A stretch of 64,000 bases of DNA from Pseudochrobactrum asaccharolyticum (lineage in GTDB: Bacteria > Pseudomonadota > Alphaproteobacteria > Rhizobiales > Rhizobiaceae), in assembly GCF_003314995.1 (NCBI RefSeq), contig NZ_QNRH01000001.1, positions 798,117 through 862,116 of the forward strand, written 5' to 3'. The notes below the pieces were generated by a model, which had not been told where the DNA came from, made no database searches, and saw only the letters and a list, made by a program, of their open reading frames with translations. This document shows positions 33,534 to 43,429 of this stretch, one piece after another. Position numbers and translations under genes: made by a program. Each line of letters opens with the position of its first letter. Positions within the stretch are counted from its first letter, which is position 1.

Positions 33534-36227
33534 TTATTCCGCAGCATCCGCTTTTTTGGCTTTGGTTGTCGTTTTCTTCGCTGCCGGTTTTTTGGCAGCT
33601 GCCTTTTTCACCGGTTTTGCTTCAGCATCTGCGTCATCCGCTTTGGCTGTCTTTTTAGCTGCGGCGGTTTTCTTCGGAGCAGCAGCTTTTTTCGGTGCGG
33701 CTTTCTTAGTGGTCTTCTTGGCAGAACCGGCTTTGGCTGTAATCAGCTCCAGCGCTTCTTCCATTGTAACCGTTGCCGGATCTTTGCCTTTTGGCAGCGT
33801 GGCATTGACCTTGCCCCAATTGACATAAGGGCCATAACGACCGTCGCGAACGGTAATTGAACCGCCGTCCGGATGGTCGCCGAGTGTTGCCAAGGCTGCA
33901 GGTGTGGCGCGGGTACGGCCACCTTTAGCGGCTTTTTCTGCCAGGACAGTCACAGCGCGGTTGATACCGATCTCAAATACATCCTCAATGCTGTCCACAT
34001 TGGCGAATGCGCCGTCATGGGCAATGTAAGGACCATAGCGACCGAGGCTTGCGGTGATCATCTTGCCGCTTTCCGGATGTGGGCCTACATCACGCGGCAG
34101 ATTGATCAGTTGCAAGGCTTTTTCCAGATCAAGTTCACCCAATGACCAGCCTTTCGGCAGACTGGAGCGCTTGGCTTCTTTACCTTCGCCGCGCTGGATA
34201 TACGGGCCAAAACGGCCGGTACGCGCAGTAATATCTTCGCCGGTTACCGGATCCTGACCAAGCACCTTCGGCTCATCAGAAGCACCGGCTGCATCGCCTT
34301 CACCCTCTGTGCCAAGCTGGCGGGTGAATTTGCACTCCGGATAGTTGGAGCAGCCGACAAAAGCACCATATTTACCGAGTTTCAGCGACAGATTGCCTTC
34401 GCCACATGTCGGGCAGATACGCGGATCCATGCCATCGCCGCGATCAGGGAAGGCAAGGGCGGAAAGCTGCTCATTAAGCGCGTCCAGCACATTGGTAACA
34501 CGGAGTTCTTTGGTGCTGTCGACATTGCCGGAGAAATCCTGCCAGAAGTCGCGCAGCACGTCTTTCCATGCTAGCTTGCCATCGGAAATCAGATCGAGCT
34601 TTTCTTCCAGACTTGCGGTGAAATCATATTCCACATAGCGCTCGAAGAAGCTTTCAAGAAACGCTGTAACCAGACGGCCTTTGGCCTGCGGGATCAGTTT
34701 GCGCTTATCCATCGTGACATATTCACGGTCGCTCAGGGTCTTGAGCGTTGCCGCATAGGTCGACGGACGACCGATGCCAAGCTCTTCCATGCGCTTGATA
34801 AGCGAAGCTTCGGAATAACGTGGAGGCGGTTCTGTCGAATGTTGGGTTGCGTCGATTTTCTCGCGCTTCAGTGTCTCACCGGCATTAATCTGTGGCAGAC
34901 GTGCGCCGTCCTCGTCTTCATCTTCTTCTTCGCGGTGATCCGTATAGGCCGCGAGGAAGCCGTTGAAACGCACAACCGAACCATTGGCACGCAATGTGGC
35001 TGAACGGGAACCGTTTTTGGCTTCAATATCAACTGTGGTGCGTTCAATATCCGCAGGCTGCATCTGGCTGGCAATAGCGCGCTTCCAGATCAGTTCATAG
35101 AGACGTGCCTGATCTTCATCGAGATATTTGCGTACTTCTTTCGGATGACGGCTGAAATCGGTCGGACGCACCGCTTCGTGCGCTTCCTGAGCGTTTTTCG
35201 CTCTTGTCGAGTAATAACGCGGCTTTTCCGGTACGTAATTGTCGCCGAATGTGTTGCCGATCGCTTTACGGGCAGCGGAAATCGCTTCCGGCGCCATCTG
35301 CACACCGTCAGTACGCATATAGGTGATCAGACCGGTGGTTTCACCGCCAAGTTCGATACCTTCATAAAGGCGCTGCGCAACCTGCATTGTGCGTGATGCG
35401 GAGAAACCGAGCTGGCCGCTTGCGGCCTGCTGCAAGGTGGAAGTGGTGAATGGCGGGCCCGGATTGCGCTTGGTTGGCTTGGCGTCAACGCTCATGACGT
35501 TGAAGCTTGCGCCTTCCAGCATGGTACGGATGCCGGTTGCCTGCTCTTCATTTTTAATGTCGAGCTTGCCGAGTTTCTTGCCGTCAACAACAGTCAGGCG
35601 GGCAGTGAAATTATCGCTGCGAGGTGTCTGGAGCAGGGCAGCAATATTCCAGTATTCTTCACGGATGAAGCGTTCAATCTCGGTTTCACGGTCACAAACA
35701 AGACGCAGTGCCACAGACTGCACACGACCTGCCGAGCGCGAACCCGGTAATTTGCGCCACAGAACCGGCGACAGCGTAAAGCCAACCAGATAATCGAGAG
35801 CACGGCGCGCCAGATAGGCATCGACCAGCGGCACGTCGATTTCACGCGGATTGGCCATCGCTTCCAGAACCGCATTTTTGGTAATGGCGTTGAAAACCAC
35901 GCGTTTAACCGGCTTGGAGCCGAGCACTTTTTTCTGACGCAGCACATCCAGCACATGCCATGAAATAGCTTCCCCTTCGCGATCAGGGTCAGTTGCCAGA
36001 ATCAGACTGTCACTTTCCTTGAGCGCCTTGGCGATCTCGGAAAGGCGCTTGGAGGAGGCTGCATCGACTTCCCAGCTCATGGCAAAGTCTTCATCAGGAC
36101 GAACAGAGCCGTCTTTTGCCGGCAAATCGCGGACATGACCAAAAGACGCCAGAACCTTATAGTCTGAGCCTAAATATTTATTGATTGTTTTGGCCTTGGC
36201 GGGCGATTCAACGACAACGACATTCAT
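33534..36227 (-). CDS. topA: DNA topoisomerase I
   Basis: An 897-aa type IA topoisomerase that relaxes negative supercoils. The Toprim domain opens the protein (VVVESPAKAKTINKYLG); the catalytic tyrosine is Y303 in GLITYMRTDGV. C-terminal modules start with a four-cysteine zinc finger (CPTCGEGN ... GCSNYPEC), continue with three cysteine-less repeats (GRFGPYIQ, GRYGPYIAH, GRYGPYVNWG) and end in a Lys/Ala-rich tail of about 60 residues that should bind DNA. Full family length, start at MNVVVVES. It lies downstream of dprA as in related genomes but with a 490-bp gap. Confidence 0.97.
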   Translation of the reverse strand: MNVVVVESPAKAKTINKYLGSDYKVLASFGHVRDLPAKDGSVRPDEDFAMSWEVDAASSKRLSEIAKALKESDSLILATDPDREGEAISWHVLDVLRQKKVLGSKPVKRVVFNAITKNAVLEAMANPREIDVPLVDAYLARRALDYLVGFTLSPVLWRKLPGSRSAGRVQSVALRLVCDRETEIERFIREEYWNIAALLQTPRSDNFTARLTVVDGKKLGKLDIKNEEQATGIRTMLEGASFNVMSVDAKPTKRNPGPPFTTSTLQQAASGQLGFSASRTMQVAQRLYEGIELGGETTGLITYMRTDGVQMAPEAISAARKAIGNTFGDNYVPEKPRYYSTRAKNAQEAHEAVRPTDFSRHPKEVRKYLDEDQARLYELIWKRAIASQMQPADIERTTVDIEAKNGSRSATLRANGSVVRFNGFLAAYTDHREEEDEDEDGARLPQINAGETLKREKIDATQHSTEPPPRYSEASLIKRMEELGIGRPSTYAATLKTLSDREYVTMDKRKLIPQAKGRLVTAFLESFFERYVEYDFTASLEEKLDLISDGKLAWKDVLRDFWQDFSGNVDSTKELRVTNVLDALNEQLSALAFPDRGDGMDPRICPTCGEGNLSLKLGKYGAFVGCSNYPECKFTRQLGTEGEGDAAGASDEPKVLGQDPVTGEDITARTGRFGPYIQRGEGKEAKRSSLPKGWSLGELDLEKALQLINLPRDVGPHPESGKMITASLGRYGPYIAHDGAFANVDSIEDVFEIGINRAVTVLAEKAAKGGRTRATPAALATLGDHPDGGSITVRDGRYGPYVNWGKVNATLPKGKDPATVTMEEALELITAKAGSAKKTTKKAAPKKAAAPKKTAAAKKTAKADDADAEAKPVKKAAAKKPAAKKTTTKAKKADAAE

Positions 36228-36524
36228 ATTGCGGGTCCAGATTAACGTACACAGCCGGATATGCCCGGATTGCGCCAGTGTTGAAAATCAAGTGCTGAAA
36301 ATCATCATGCTGGCAGGATTGTTCTCATTCAAATGAACAGCGAAAACAGATTGGTCAAGAGCAAACACAGTTTTTTACGCAAAACAACGACAGGTTGACA
36401 ATGGATATTACGTAATCTTAGGTTGAATTTCTGAATGTTCGCAGTGCAGAGTTTTTATTCAATTTGCCTGAAAATTAATTTTAAATCGACTTATTTATCT
36501 ATTCGTTTAGCCGAGAGTAAAGCT
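36228..36524. other. Intergenic region topA/small ORF
   Basis: 297 bp between the divergent topA and the 59-aa gene. AT-rich from 36400. A TTGACA at 36395-36400 could be a -35 box for the small gene; the matching -10 is weak. The inverted GTTC ... GAAC near 36320 is not a direct repeat and so is not an alphaproteobacterial LexA site. Confidence 0.4.
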
Positions 36525-36704
36525 ATGAAGGAAACTAAAGAACAGGCTTATCAAGAGCTGATTTATGTTCATGACACATTATTACAACTCCGTCAGATCG
36601 CTCAGAATAACCGCTATCCAATGCTTGCTTATTTTATCGAAATGGCATGGGTGGAAGTCTCGGATGTTCTGCGCTCGCAATTCGGGCAGTCAGCCAAAAA
36701 CTGA
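36525..36704 (+). CDS. Small conserved hypothetical protein
   Basis: A 59-aa helical protein starting MKETKEQAYQELIYVHDTLL and containing NNRYPMLAYFIEMAWVEVSD, a pattern I associate with short rhizobial hypothetical proteins (MLAYxIEMAxxEA). The frame is open 30 codons further upstream, but those residues look like translated leader. A purine-rich GAGAGTAAAG precedes the ATG. Function unknown. Confidence 0.6.
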   Translation: MKETKEQAYQELIYVHDTLLQLRQIAQNNRYPMLAYFIEMAWVEVSDVLRSQFGQSAKN

Positions 36705-36716
36705 ACAGTCTTTATT

Positions 36717-37904
36717 TTATGCTGGCAGTAAGGCGATCAGCCCGTCACTGCCGCGTTGTAACTGACCGGCAAGGTCAAGCTCCAGCAAAGCCAGATGTAC
36801 GGCGGAGGCCGGAAGCTCCGTATGGCGGATAATCGCATCCACAGAGGCAGGCGTGCTGCTGAGCGCATTGCGGATGCGTTCAATATCAGCGCTGCCGTTT
36901 GGCTGGTTATTCGATGGTTCAAGAAAAAGGGGCGCAGCTTGCGCGAGAATTTGTGCAGAATCTTCTGTGAAAACAAAACCGGCTTGTTGCGGTGCCGTAC
37001 CGTCCTTACGCAGCATCGGTGCCAGTGCGTCGCAGATATCCTGCGCTTGCGTGAGCATGATCGCACCGTTTTTCAGCAGCGTATTGGTGCCATTAGCGCG
37101 CGGATCAAGCGGTGAGCCGGGGACGGCAAAGACCAGCCTGCCCATTTCCGCCGCCAGCCTTGCACTAATAAGAGAGCCGGATCGCTGCGCCGCTTCAATA
37201 ACCGCAAGGCCGAGAGATAAACCGGCAATGATACGATTGCGGCGCGGAAAGTCTTGTGCCCGTGGTACCCAGTCGAATGGCATTTCTGAAATGATGATCC
37301 CGCCATGATCGATGATTTGCTCAAGCAGCGGTAAATTCTCCGGCGGGTAAGGGCGGTTCAGACCACCGGCCAGCACGGCAATCGTGCCGGTCTCTAAGCT
37401 GGCTTTGTGGGCAGCGGCATCAATACCGCGCGCAAAGCCGGAGGTAATAGCAAAGCCGTTTGCGCCCAGATCACGCACCAATTGGCTTGTGAAGGCACAG
37501 GCAGTGGCGGAGGCATTGCGCGCGCCGACAATGGCGACCGGCGGCTTGCTGAAAAGCTCTGTATTGCCAAGCACAGTCACGAGTGGCGGCGGATTGAGCA
37601 TTTGCCGCAAATATTGAGGATAGTCCGGTTCGCCCATACCAATCAGTCGGGCACCGGCACGGTCAATCGCTTCCAGCTCTTGTTCGGCCTGTTCAATTGT
37701 ATGGATACGGAGCGGGCGTTTGGCCGTGGAACGCACCAATTGGGGCAGGCGCTCAAGTGCGGCAGCGGCACTGCCGCAATAGGCGATCAGATCGCGGAAA
37801 CTGGCAGGCCCGACATTGTCACTGCGGATAAGCCGCAGCCAGTTGAGCCTCTGCTGGTCTGAGAGACGAATTCCTTTTGCCTGCGAACCCGTCTCTCTGA
37901 TCAT
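36717..37904 (-). CDS. dprA: DNA-processing protein DprA
   Basis: A 395-aa protein that loads RecA onto incoming single-stranded DNA during transformation. N-terminal SAM-like part, then the Rossmann core (VAIVGARNASATACAFTSQLV, FAITSGFARGIDAAAHKASLE, VLAGGLNRPYPPEN) and a C-terminal winged-helix domain (ERIRNALSSTPASVDAIIRHTELPASAVHLALLEL). It starts 1 base after the plsY stop, so it is translationally linked to the pyr/plsY genes. Many bacteria carrying it have no known competence. Confidence 0.94.
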   Translation of the reverse strand: MIRETGSQAKGIRLSDQQRLNWLRLIRSDNVGPASFRDLIAYCGSAAAALERLPQLVRSTAKRPLRIHTIEQAEQELEAIDRAGARLIGMGEPDYPQYLRQMLNPPPLVTVLGNTELFSKPPVAIVGARNASATACAFTSQLVRDLGANGFAITSGFARGIDAAAHKASLETGTIAVLAGGLNRPYPPENLPLLEQIIDHGGIIISEMPFDWVPRAQDFPRRNRIIAGLSLGLAVIEAAQRSGSLISARLAAEMGRLVFAVPGSPLDPRANGTNTLLKNGAIMLTQAQDICDALAPMLRKDGTAPQQAGFVFTEDSAQILAQAAPLFLEPSNNQPNGSADIERIRNALSSTPASVDAIIRHTELPASAVHLALLELDLAGQLQRGSDGLIALLPA

Positions 37905-37905
37905 T

Positions 37906-38517
37906 TTATTTTGATCCTATCTTGGTTTCGGTACCGCTGAGCAAGCGCTTGATATTCTCACGATGTTTGATGAATACAATCACAGTGAGGATAGCAAACA
38001 GCAGTGCGGTTTTTGTCAGGCCGAGATAGAGAATGGAGACTGGCACTACGATACTGGCAATCAGCGCCGAGAGCGATGAATAGCGGGTAAGCAGCGCAAT
38101 AACGATCCAGACAGCGGCAAAAACCAGTGCACCGGGCCAGACCAGTCCGAGCAAAATACCGAGATAGGTGGCAACACCTTTGCCGCCTTTAAAGCCAAGC
38201 CAGACCGGAAACAGATGGCCGAGAAAAGCGCCGAGACCGGCAGCAAGGGCATAATCGCGGCCGAAATAGGCAGCAACCAGCACTGCAATTGTGCCTTTCA
38301 GCATATCGCAGAGCAGGGTGGCAGCAGCAATTTTCTTATTGCCGGTGCGCAGCACATTGGTTGCGCCGATATTGCCGGAACCGATAGAGCGTACATCGCC
38401 CAGACCGGCCATGCGGGTCAGCAGCAGACCGAAGGGAATTGAACCAAGTAGATAGCCAAAAATCAGCGCGGCAAAAATACCTGCAACGCCGCCGGTGATA
38501 ATCAGTGGTTCAAGCAT
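37906..38517 (-). CDS. plsY: Glycerol-3-phosphate acyltransferase PlsY
   Basis: A 203-aa integral membrane enzyme transferring an acyl group from acyl-phosphate to glycerol-3-phosphate. Conserved loops: [37 protein letters not shown] and [21 protein letters not shown]. About six hydrophobic segments. It is placed between the dihydroorotase-like gene and dprA, a common alphaproteobacterial order. Confidence 0.95.
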   Translation of the reverse strand: MLEPLIITGGVAGIFAALIFGYLLGSIPFGLLLTRMAGLGDVRSIGSGNIGATNVLRTGNKKIAAATLLCDMLKGTIAVLVAAYFGRDYALAAGLGAFLGHLFPVWLGFKGGKGVATYLGILLGLVWPGALVFAAVWIVIALLTRYSSLSALIASIVVPVSILYLGLTKTALLFAILTVIVFIKHRENIKRLLSGTETKIGSK

Positions 38518-38591
38518 AATATCCCCTCGAAATATTGCGTCCCCTCACAGAGACTGTAGAAATTAGGCATAAAATCCGCATCAAAACAATA

Positions 38592-39878
38592 TTATAATGC
38601 ATAGACCGTTTTGCCGTTGACGACTGTGCGGATAGTGCGCCCCTGAAATTTAGCATCTTCAAAAGAGCTGTTTTTCGAGAGTGAGTGCAATTCATCGGCC
38701 TTCACAACCCATGGTTCATAAAGATCAACCACAGCAAAATCGGCTTTTGCACCAACTTTCAGCGTACCGGCATCAAGGCCGTAGAGCTTGGCCGGAGCGG
38801 TGGAAAGCACCTCAATCAGACGCATCAGGCTCAGAGATTCATTGTGATAGAGCCGCAGAGCTGCACCCAGCAGGGTTTCCAGACCGATTGCACCGGCTTC
38901 CGCATCGGCGAAAGGCAGACGTTTGGTGTCGACATCCTGCGGATTATGCGCGGAGACAACCACATCGACTGTGCCGTTACGCACAGCTTCAATCATCGCC
39001 TGACGGTCATCTTCATTACGCAGCGGCGGTGAAAGACGGAAGAATGTGCGGTATTCGCCGATATCATTCTCATTGAGCGACAAATGATTGATCGAAACAG
39101 CAGCACTGACTTTTGTGTTGGTTTCTTTTGCGCGGCGTAAAGTCTGCACCGACATATCGCAGGAAATCTGCGCGGCGTGATAATGACCGCCGGTCATGGC
39201 TGCCAGACGCAGGTCGCGCTCCAGCGGGATCACTTCTGCTTCACGCGGGCTGCCGGACAGGCCGAGCCAGCTGGCATAAAGCCCGCTATTCATAGCGCCG
39301 CCGCCTAAATACGGATCCATGGTTTCATGGGCGATAACCGCGCCAAAATCTTTCGCATAGGTCAGCGCACGGCGCAGCAGCAGCGTATTGGCCAGTGATT
39401 TGCGGCCTTCGGTAAAGGCAACCGCACCGGCTTCCCGCAGCAAGCCCATTTCGGTCATTTCCTCGCCGAGCAAGCCACGGGTAATCGCAGCAGCCGGATG
39501 GACATTGACGATTGCTGTGTCGCGGGCAGTTCGTTTGACGAATTCGACCAGTGCCACATTATCAATCACCGGATCGGTATCCGGCATCATGATCATGGAG
39601 GTTACACCACCGGCTGCAGCGGCCTGACTGGCCGAAGCGATCGTTTCACGGTGTTCCGTACCCGGTTCCCCGATAAAAACGCGGCTGTCGACCAGACCCG
39701 GGATCAGGACATTGCCGTTAAGGTCAATGACTTCCGCGTCTTCCGGTGTGCCCTGATGATTGGCATCTGCACCGCTGGCAACGATAATACCGTTTGCAAC
39801 AATCAGCGTGCCGTCTTCATCGAGGTTACGCGAAGGATCAACGATGCGGGCATTGGTGTAAACTGTAGTGCTCATCAT
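38592..39878 (-). CDS. Dihydroorotase-like protein lacking catalytic residues (PyrC'-type)
   Basis: A 428-aa amidohydrolase-fold protein of the dihydroorotase family. The metal-binding D-x-H-x-H of active enzymes (usual form GLVDxHVHxREPG) is replaced at residues 61-73 by GLVDSRVFIGEPG, losing both histidines, and the later catalytic T/S-D-H reads VSAHNPQD, losing the Asp. The start overlaps the pyrB stop (TGATG). In pseudomonads a similar inactive PyrC' is a structural partner of aspartate transcarbamoylase; the same role is inferred here. A working dihydroorotase should lie elsewhere in the genome. Confidence 0.88.
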   Translation of the reverse strand: MMSTTVYTNARIVDPSRNLDEDGTLIVANGIIVASGADANHQGTPEDAEVIDLNGNVLIPGLVDSRVFIGEPGTEHRETIASASQAAAAGGVTSMIMMPDTDPVIDNVALVEFVKRTARDTAIVNVHPAAAITRGLLGEEMTEMGLLREAGAVAFTEGRKSLANTLLLRRALTYAKDFGAVIAHETMDPYLGGGAMNSGLYASWLGLSGSPREAEVIPLERDLRLAAMTGGHYHAAQISCDMSVQTLRRAKETNTKVSAAVSINHLSLNENDIGEYRTFFRLSPPLRNEDDRQAMIEAVRNGTVDVVVSAHNPQDVDTKRLPFADAEAGAIGLETLLGAALRLYHNESLSLMRLIEVLSTAPAKLYGLDAGTLKVGAKADFAVVDLYEPWVVKADELHSLSKNSSFEDAKFQGRTIRTVVNGKTVYAL

Positions 39879-40855
39879 CAGGCTCCAACACCGTTAAAAT
39901 TTTCAGGATTTCGTCGGGGATCAAGCAGGGCTTCCATGACGGCCATGCGAACAGCAACGCCCATTTCCACCTGTTGCTGAATCACGCTTTGCGGGCCGTC
40001 AGCAATATCCGAGGCAATTTCCACACCGCGGTTCATCGGGCCCGGATGCATCACCAAGGCGTCCGGCTTGGCATATTTGAGCTTTTCTTTATCCAGCCCG
40101 TAGAAGTGGAAATATTCGCGTACCGACGGCACAAAAGAGCCGCTCATGCGCTCGCGCTGCAAGCGTAGCATCATCACCACATCAGCGTCTTTCAGGCCTT
40201 CTTTCATGGAGTTGAAGACTTCAACGCCCATATTTTCAATACCGGATGGCAGCAGGGTGGACGGTGCAATCACCCGCACCCGCGCGCCCAGCGCATTAAG
40301 CAGCAGAATATTGGAGCGCGCCACACGCGAATGCAGAACATCGCCGCAGATTGCCACGATCAGGCGGCCGACTTTGCCTTTGGCGCGGCGGATGGTCAGG
40401 GCATCGAGCAGTGCCTGTGTCGGATGCTCATGCGCGCCGTCACCGGCATTGACCACGGAGCAGCCCACTTTTTGCGCGAGCAGCGCGGCAGCACCGGCAG
40501 AAGCATGGCGGATCACCAGAATATCCGGCTGCATCGCATTCAGGGTCATCGCTGTATCAATCAGCGTTTCACCTTTTTTGACGGAAGAATTACCGACAGA
40601 CATATTCATCACATCGGCGCCGAGGCGTTTGCCTGCCAGTTCAAAAGATGATTGTGTGCGGGTGGAATTTTCAAAAAACAGATTGATCTGTGTGCGGCCG
40701 CTTAAAATGGATTTCTTTTTTTCCGGCTGACGGGATACGGCGACTTCGCTGTCAGCCAGATCAAGCAGGATATTTATATCATGAGGAGATAGGTCTTTAA
40801 TCCCGAGCAAATGGCGGTGGGGAAAAAGGGGCGAGGGAGATTGTTCTGTCATCAC
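39878..40855 (-). CDS. pyrB: Aspartate carbamoyltransferase catalytic subunit
   Basis: A 325-aa enzyme joining carbamoyl phosphate and aspartate in pyrimidine synthesis. The carbamoyl phosphate loop is [21 protein letters not shown] and the second signature [26 protein letters not shown] is also intact. It ends in an overlap with the dihydroorotase-like gene. No pyrI regulatory gene is present, consistent with the class of ATCase that pairs with a dihydroorotase-like protein. Confidence 0.96.
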   Translation of the reverse strand: MMTEQSPSPLFPHRHLLGIKDLSPHDINILLDLADSEVAVSRQPEKKKSILSGRTQINLFFENSTRTQSSFELAGKRLGADVMNMSVGNSSVKKGETLIDTAMTLNAMQPDILVIRHASAGAAALLAQKVGCSVVNAGDGAHEHPTQALLDALTIRRAKGKVGRLIVAICGDVLHSRVARSNILLLNALGARVRVIAPSTLLPSGIENMGVEVFNSMKEGLKDADVVMMLRLQRERMSGSFVPSVREYFHFYGLDKEKLKYAKPDALVMHPGPMNRGVEIASDIADGPQSVIQQQVEMGVAVRMAVMEALLDPRRNPENFNGVGA

Positions 40856-41070
40856 AGCTATTCCCTAAGTTTGTTTTCAGAAAAACTTGTTTGCGGCCTT
40901 ATATATGCTTTTGCGGCTTTGTCGAATAAACTGTGTGGAGAAATGCGGAATATTGAGGGGATATTTATAATTTTGCCGCAAACAATGCCACAAGGCGGAT
41001 ATTAGAGATTCGCGAATAGATTTTAAATATAAAAACCGGCGGCTGAAATCTCCGGCTAAATGGATGGAAT

Positions 41071-42813
41071 ATGTCGGTTAACACTCCTGTAGACGTTTCT
41101 GAAGTAACCAATCAGGTGCCGCAGCGTACCAATTACGCGCCGGATTCGTCTCCATATTCCGTGACAAAAAATCTCAACGGGCAGGCTGTACCGCAATATA
41201 ATGCCTATTTGAGCGATCCGCTGCTGTTACAATGTGCAACACGTTTTCCTGAAACGCTGCAAAAAGAGCTGGAACAGACCGGCCGTTTTGTTTTGTCTGC
41301 GGATGCGCAGGAAATGGCACGTCTTGCCAATTCAGAAGTGCCGCGCCTGCAAACCTATGATCGTCTTGGCAATCGCATTGATCAGGTGGAATACCATCCG
41401 GCCTATCATGCTCTGATGCGCCGCTCAGTTGCGCATGGTCTGCATTCCTCGATCTGGGAAAACAGCCCGCAACAATCGCCAGAGTCAGGTCGCCGCCATC
41501 AGGCGCGCGCCACACGCTTTTATCTGACAGCGCAACTGGAATGCGGACATCTCTGCCCGCTGACCATGACAAGCGCTTCTCTTGCTGTGCTGATGACTTC
41601 ACCGGCGCTTTATGATGAATGGTCGCCGCGCATTCTCACCCGCAAATATGACGCATCCAATAAGCCGCCGGTTAAAAAAGCCGGTTTGACGATTGGTATG
41701 GGCATGACGGAGAAGCAGGGCGGCACCGATGTTCGTGCCAATACTACCCGTGCAGACCATGCCGGAAATGGTGTTTATCGCCTCAATGGCCATAAATGGT
41801 TTATGTCCGCGCCGATGTCCGATGCCTTTATGGTGCTGGCTCAGGCCAATGGTCAGGCCGCCGGCGATAATAAATCCGGCCTGTCATGTTTTCTGGTGCC
41901 GCGCCTGCTGTCTGATGGCAGTGGCAATGGCTTCCGTCTTCAGCGTTTGAAAGACAAGCTGGGCAACCGTTCCAATGCCTCTTCGGAAGTGCAGTTTGAA
42001 AACGCACTTGGCCAGATGGTGGGTGAGCCGGGACAGGGCGTGAAAACCATTATTGATATGGTGACGCTGACTCGTCTTGATTGCGCCGTAGCATCGGCAG
42101 GTTTGATGCGTGCCGGTATGAGTGAGGCGGTGCATCATGCCCGTCACAGAAGTGTTGGCGGCGTACCGCTGATCAATCAGCCGCTTATGCAGCGTGTGCT
42201 GGCAGATATGTCACTGGATGTGGCGGCTGCCACGGCTCTGTCTCTGCGTCTTGCCCGTGCTTTCGATTTGGCGGCCAATGATCGTATGGAAGCTGCCTTT
42301 GCCCGTGTTATGACTCCTGTGGTCAAATATTGGGTGGCAAAAATTGCACCGTCGCTACTCTATGAAGCGATGGAATGTCTTGGCGGCAATGGCTATGTCG
42401 AAGAAGGCCCGCTGGCACGATTGTATCGTGAAGCTCCGGTCAATGCGATCTGGGAAGGTTCCGGCAATGTAATGGCGCTGGATATCGTACGCGTTCTGCA
42501 CCGCGCGCCGCGTCTCTTTGATGATGTGCTGGAATGGATCGGCACACAGCTTGGTCGTCGCGGGCAGGGTACTGTTGCCGTATTGCGCGCTGCAATGCAG
42601 GTAACCATGACCGATGAAGGTGCAGCACGAATGCTCACCGAGCAGATGGCGCTGGCAGCCAGCGCTGCTTGCCTGAAAGAGCTTGGCGCGGATCACATTG
42701 CGGATGCCTTTATCGAGACCCGCCTTGGCGGACAATGGCGCACAACCTATGGCATGATTGATGCCCGACATGATGCCTTGGGTATTATCAATGCGCTTTA
42801 TCCGCAGGAATAG
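41071..42813 (+). CDS. AidB-like acyl-CoA dehydrogenase family protein
   Basis: A 580-aa flavoprotein of the AidB branch of the acyl-CoA dehydrogenases. Signatures are GMGMTEKQGGTDVRANTT, NGHKWFMSAPMSDAF, RLKDKLGNRSNASSEVQF and the C-terminal YEAMECLGGNGYVEEGPLARLYREAPVNAIWEGSGNVMALD. In E. coli AidB belongs to the Ada response to alkylation and binds DNA; here no ada gene is nearby. It is divergent from pyrB. A hairpin at 42847 follows the stop. Confidence 0.9.
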   Translation: MSVNTPVDVSEVTNQVPQRTNYAPDSSPYSVTKNLNGQAVPQYNAYLSDPLLLQCATRFPETLQKELEQTGRFVLSADAQEMARLANSEVPRLQTYDRLGNRIDQVEYHPAYHALMRRSVAHGLHSSIWENSPQQSPESGRRHQARATRFYLTAQLECGHLCPLTMTSASLAVLMTSPALYDEWSPRILTRKYDASNKPPVKKAGLTIGMGMTEKQGGTDVRANTTRADHAGNGVYRLNGHKWFMSAPMSDAFMVLAQANGQAAGDNKSGLSCFLVPRLLSDGSGNGFRLQRLKDKLGNRSNASSEVQFENALGQMVGEPGQGVKTIIDMVTLTRLDCAVASAGLMRAGMSEAVHHARHRSVGGVPLINQPLMQRVLADMSLDVAAATALSLRLARAFDLAANDRMEAAFARVMTPVVKYWVAKIAPSLLYEAMECLGGNGYVEEGPLARLYREAPVNAIWEGSGNVMALDIVRVLHRAPRLFDDVLEWIGTQLGRRGQGTVAVLRAAMQVTMTDEGAARMLTEQMALAASAACLKELGADHIADAFIETRLGGQWRTTYGMIDARHDALGIINALYPQE

Positions 42814-42846
42814 AAATACATTGGCGGGGGACTATATCTGGTGGTG

Positions 42847-42870
42847 GAGGCAGAACACGAGTTCTGCCTC
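42847..42870 (+). terminator. Terminator after the aidB-like gene
   Basis: Perfect 10-bp stem GAGGCAGAAC/GTTCTGCCTC with loop ACGA; only a short T stretch follows. Confidence 0.65.
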
Positions 42871-42964
42871 TTCTGCTATAAGACAGGGCTAATCCACCTG
42901 ATTACACTGGATGTTGGAAACTTGCAGTATAAGCCCTTAATTTGCGCAGAGTTATATTTAATAT

Positions 42965-43210
42965 TTATGCGAGTGTAGCAGTGATGCCCATGAACAGATT
43001 TAGGCTGTTGAGTGTGTCATATTCGATCATAACCGGGCCGCCGTTTGATGCTAGACCCTGACCGGCAAGAATAAGCATTTCCTTGATCTGGCTGGTATGA
43101 TTTAGTGCTTCAAAATTAATCCAGCTAGTTCCATCATATGCCGATATATGAATTAAATTATCTAATAATGATGTTTTTACTGAAATGGAAGTTACTTGAA
43201 CAGATAGCAT
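42965..43210 (-). CDS. Small unknown protein in AT-rich DNA
   Basis: An 81-aa protein (MLSVQVTSISVKTSLLDNLI at the start; ISAYDGTSWINFEALNH; NGGPVMIEYDTLN) with alternating hydrophobic residues, suggesting a beta-rich fold; no signal peptide or cysteines. AAGGGA lies 9-10 bases before the ATG, which supports expression. The flanks (43211-43430) are extremely AT-rich and unlike the neighbours, so acquisition by transfer is likely. I do not recognise the family. Confidence 0.6.
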   Translation of the reverse strand: MLSVQVTSISVKTSLLDNLIHISAYDGTSWINFEALNHTSQIKEMLILAGQGLASNGGPVMIEYDTLNSLNLFMGITATLA

Positions 43211-43429
43211 AAAAATAATTCCCTTAAATTAAATTATTAACAATTACTTTATAGTTGCTTTTATTTTGTTTGTAAATATTTGTTTATATAATATAAATTA
43301 TAATATTTATTTATTTTTATGATTTTATTTTGTAATTGTGTTTATTTGTAAATAATATTTACAATATAGTCGTATTTTTATTATGCTGGGGTGTTTTCTT
43401 AAATGTCATTTGCGTAAAAATTTAAAGGT

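Noticed and set aside
36318..36336. GTTC ... GAAC near the topA start
   Set aside because: Inverted rather than direct repeat and wrong spacing for alphaproteobacterial LexA.
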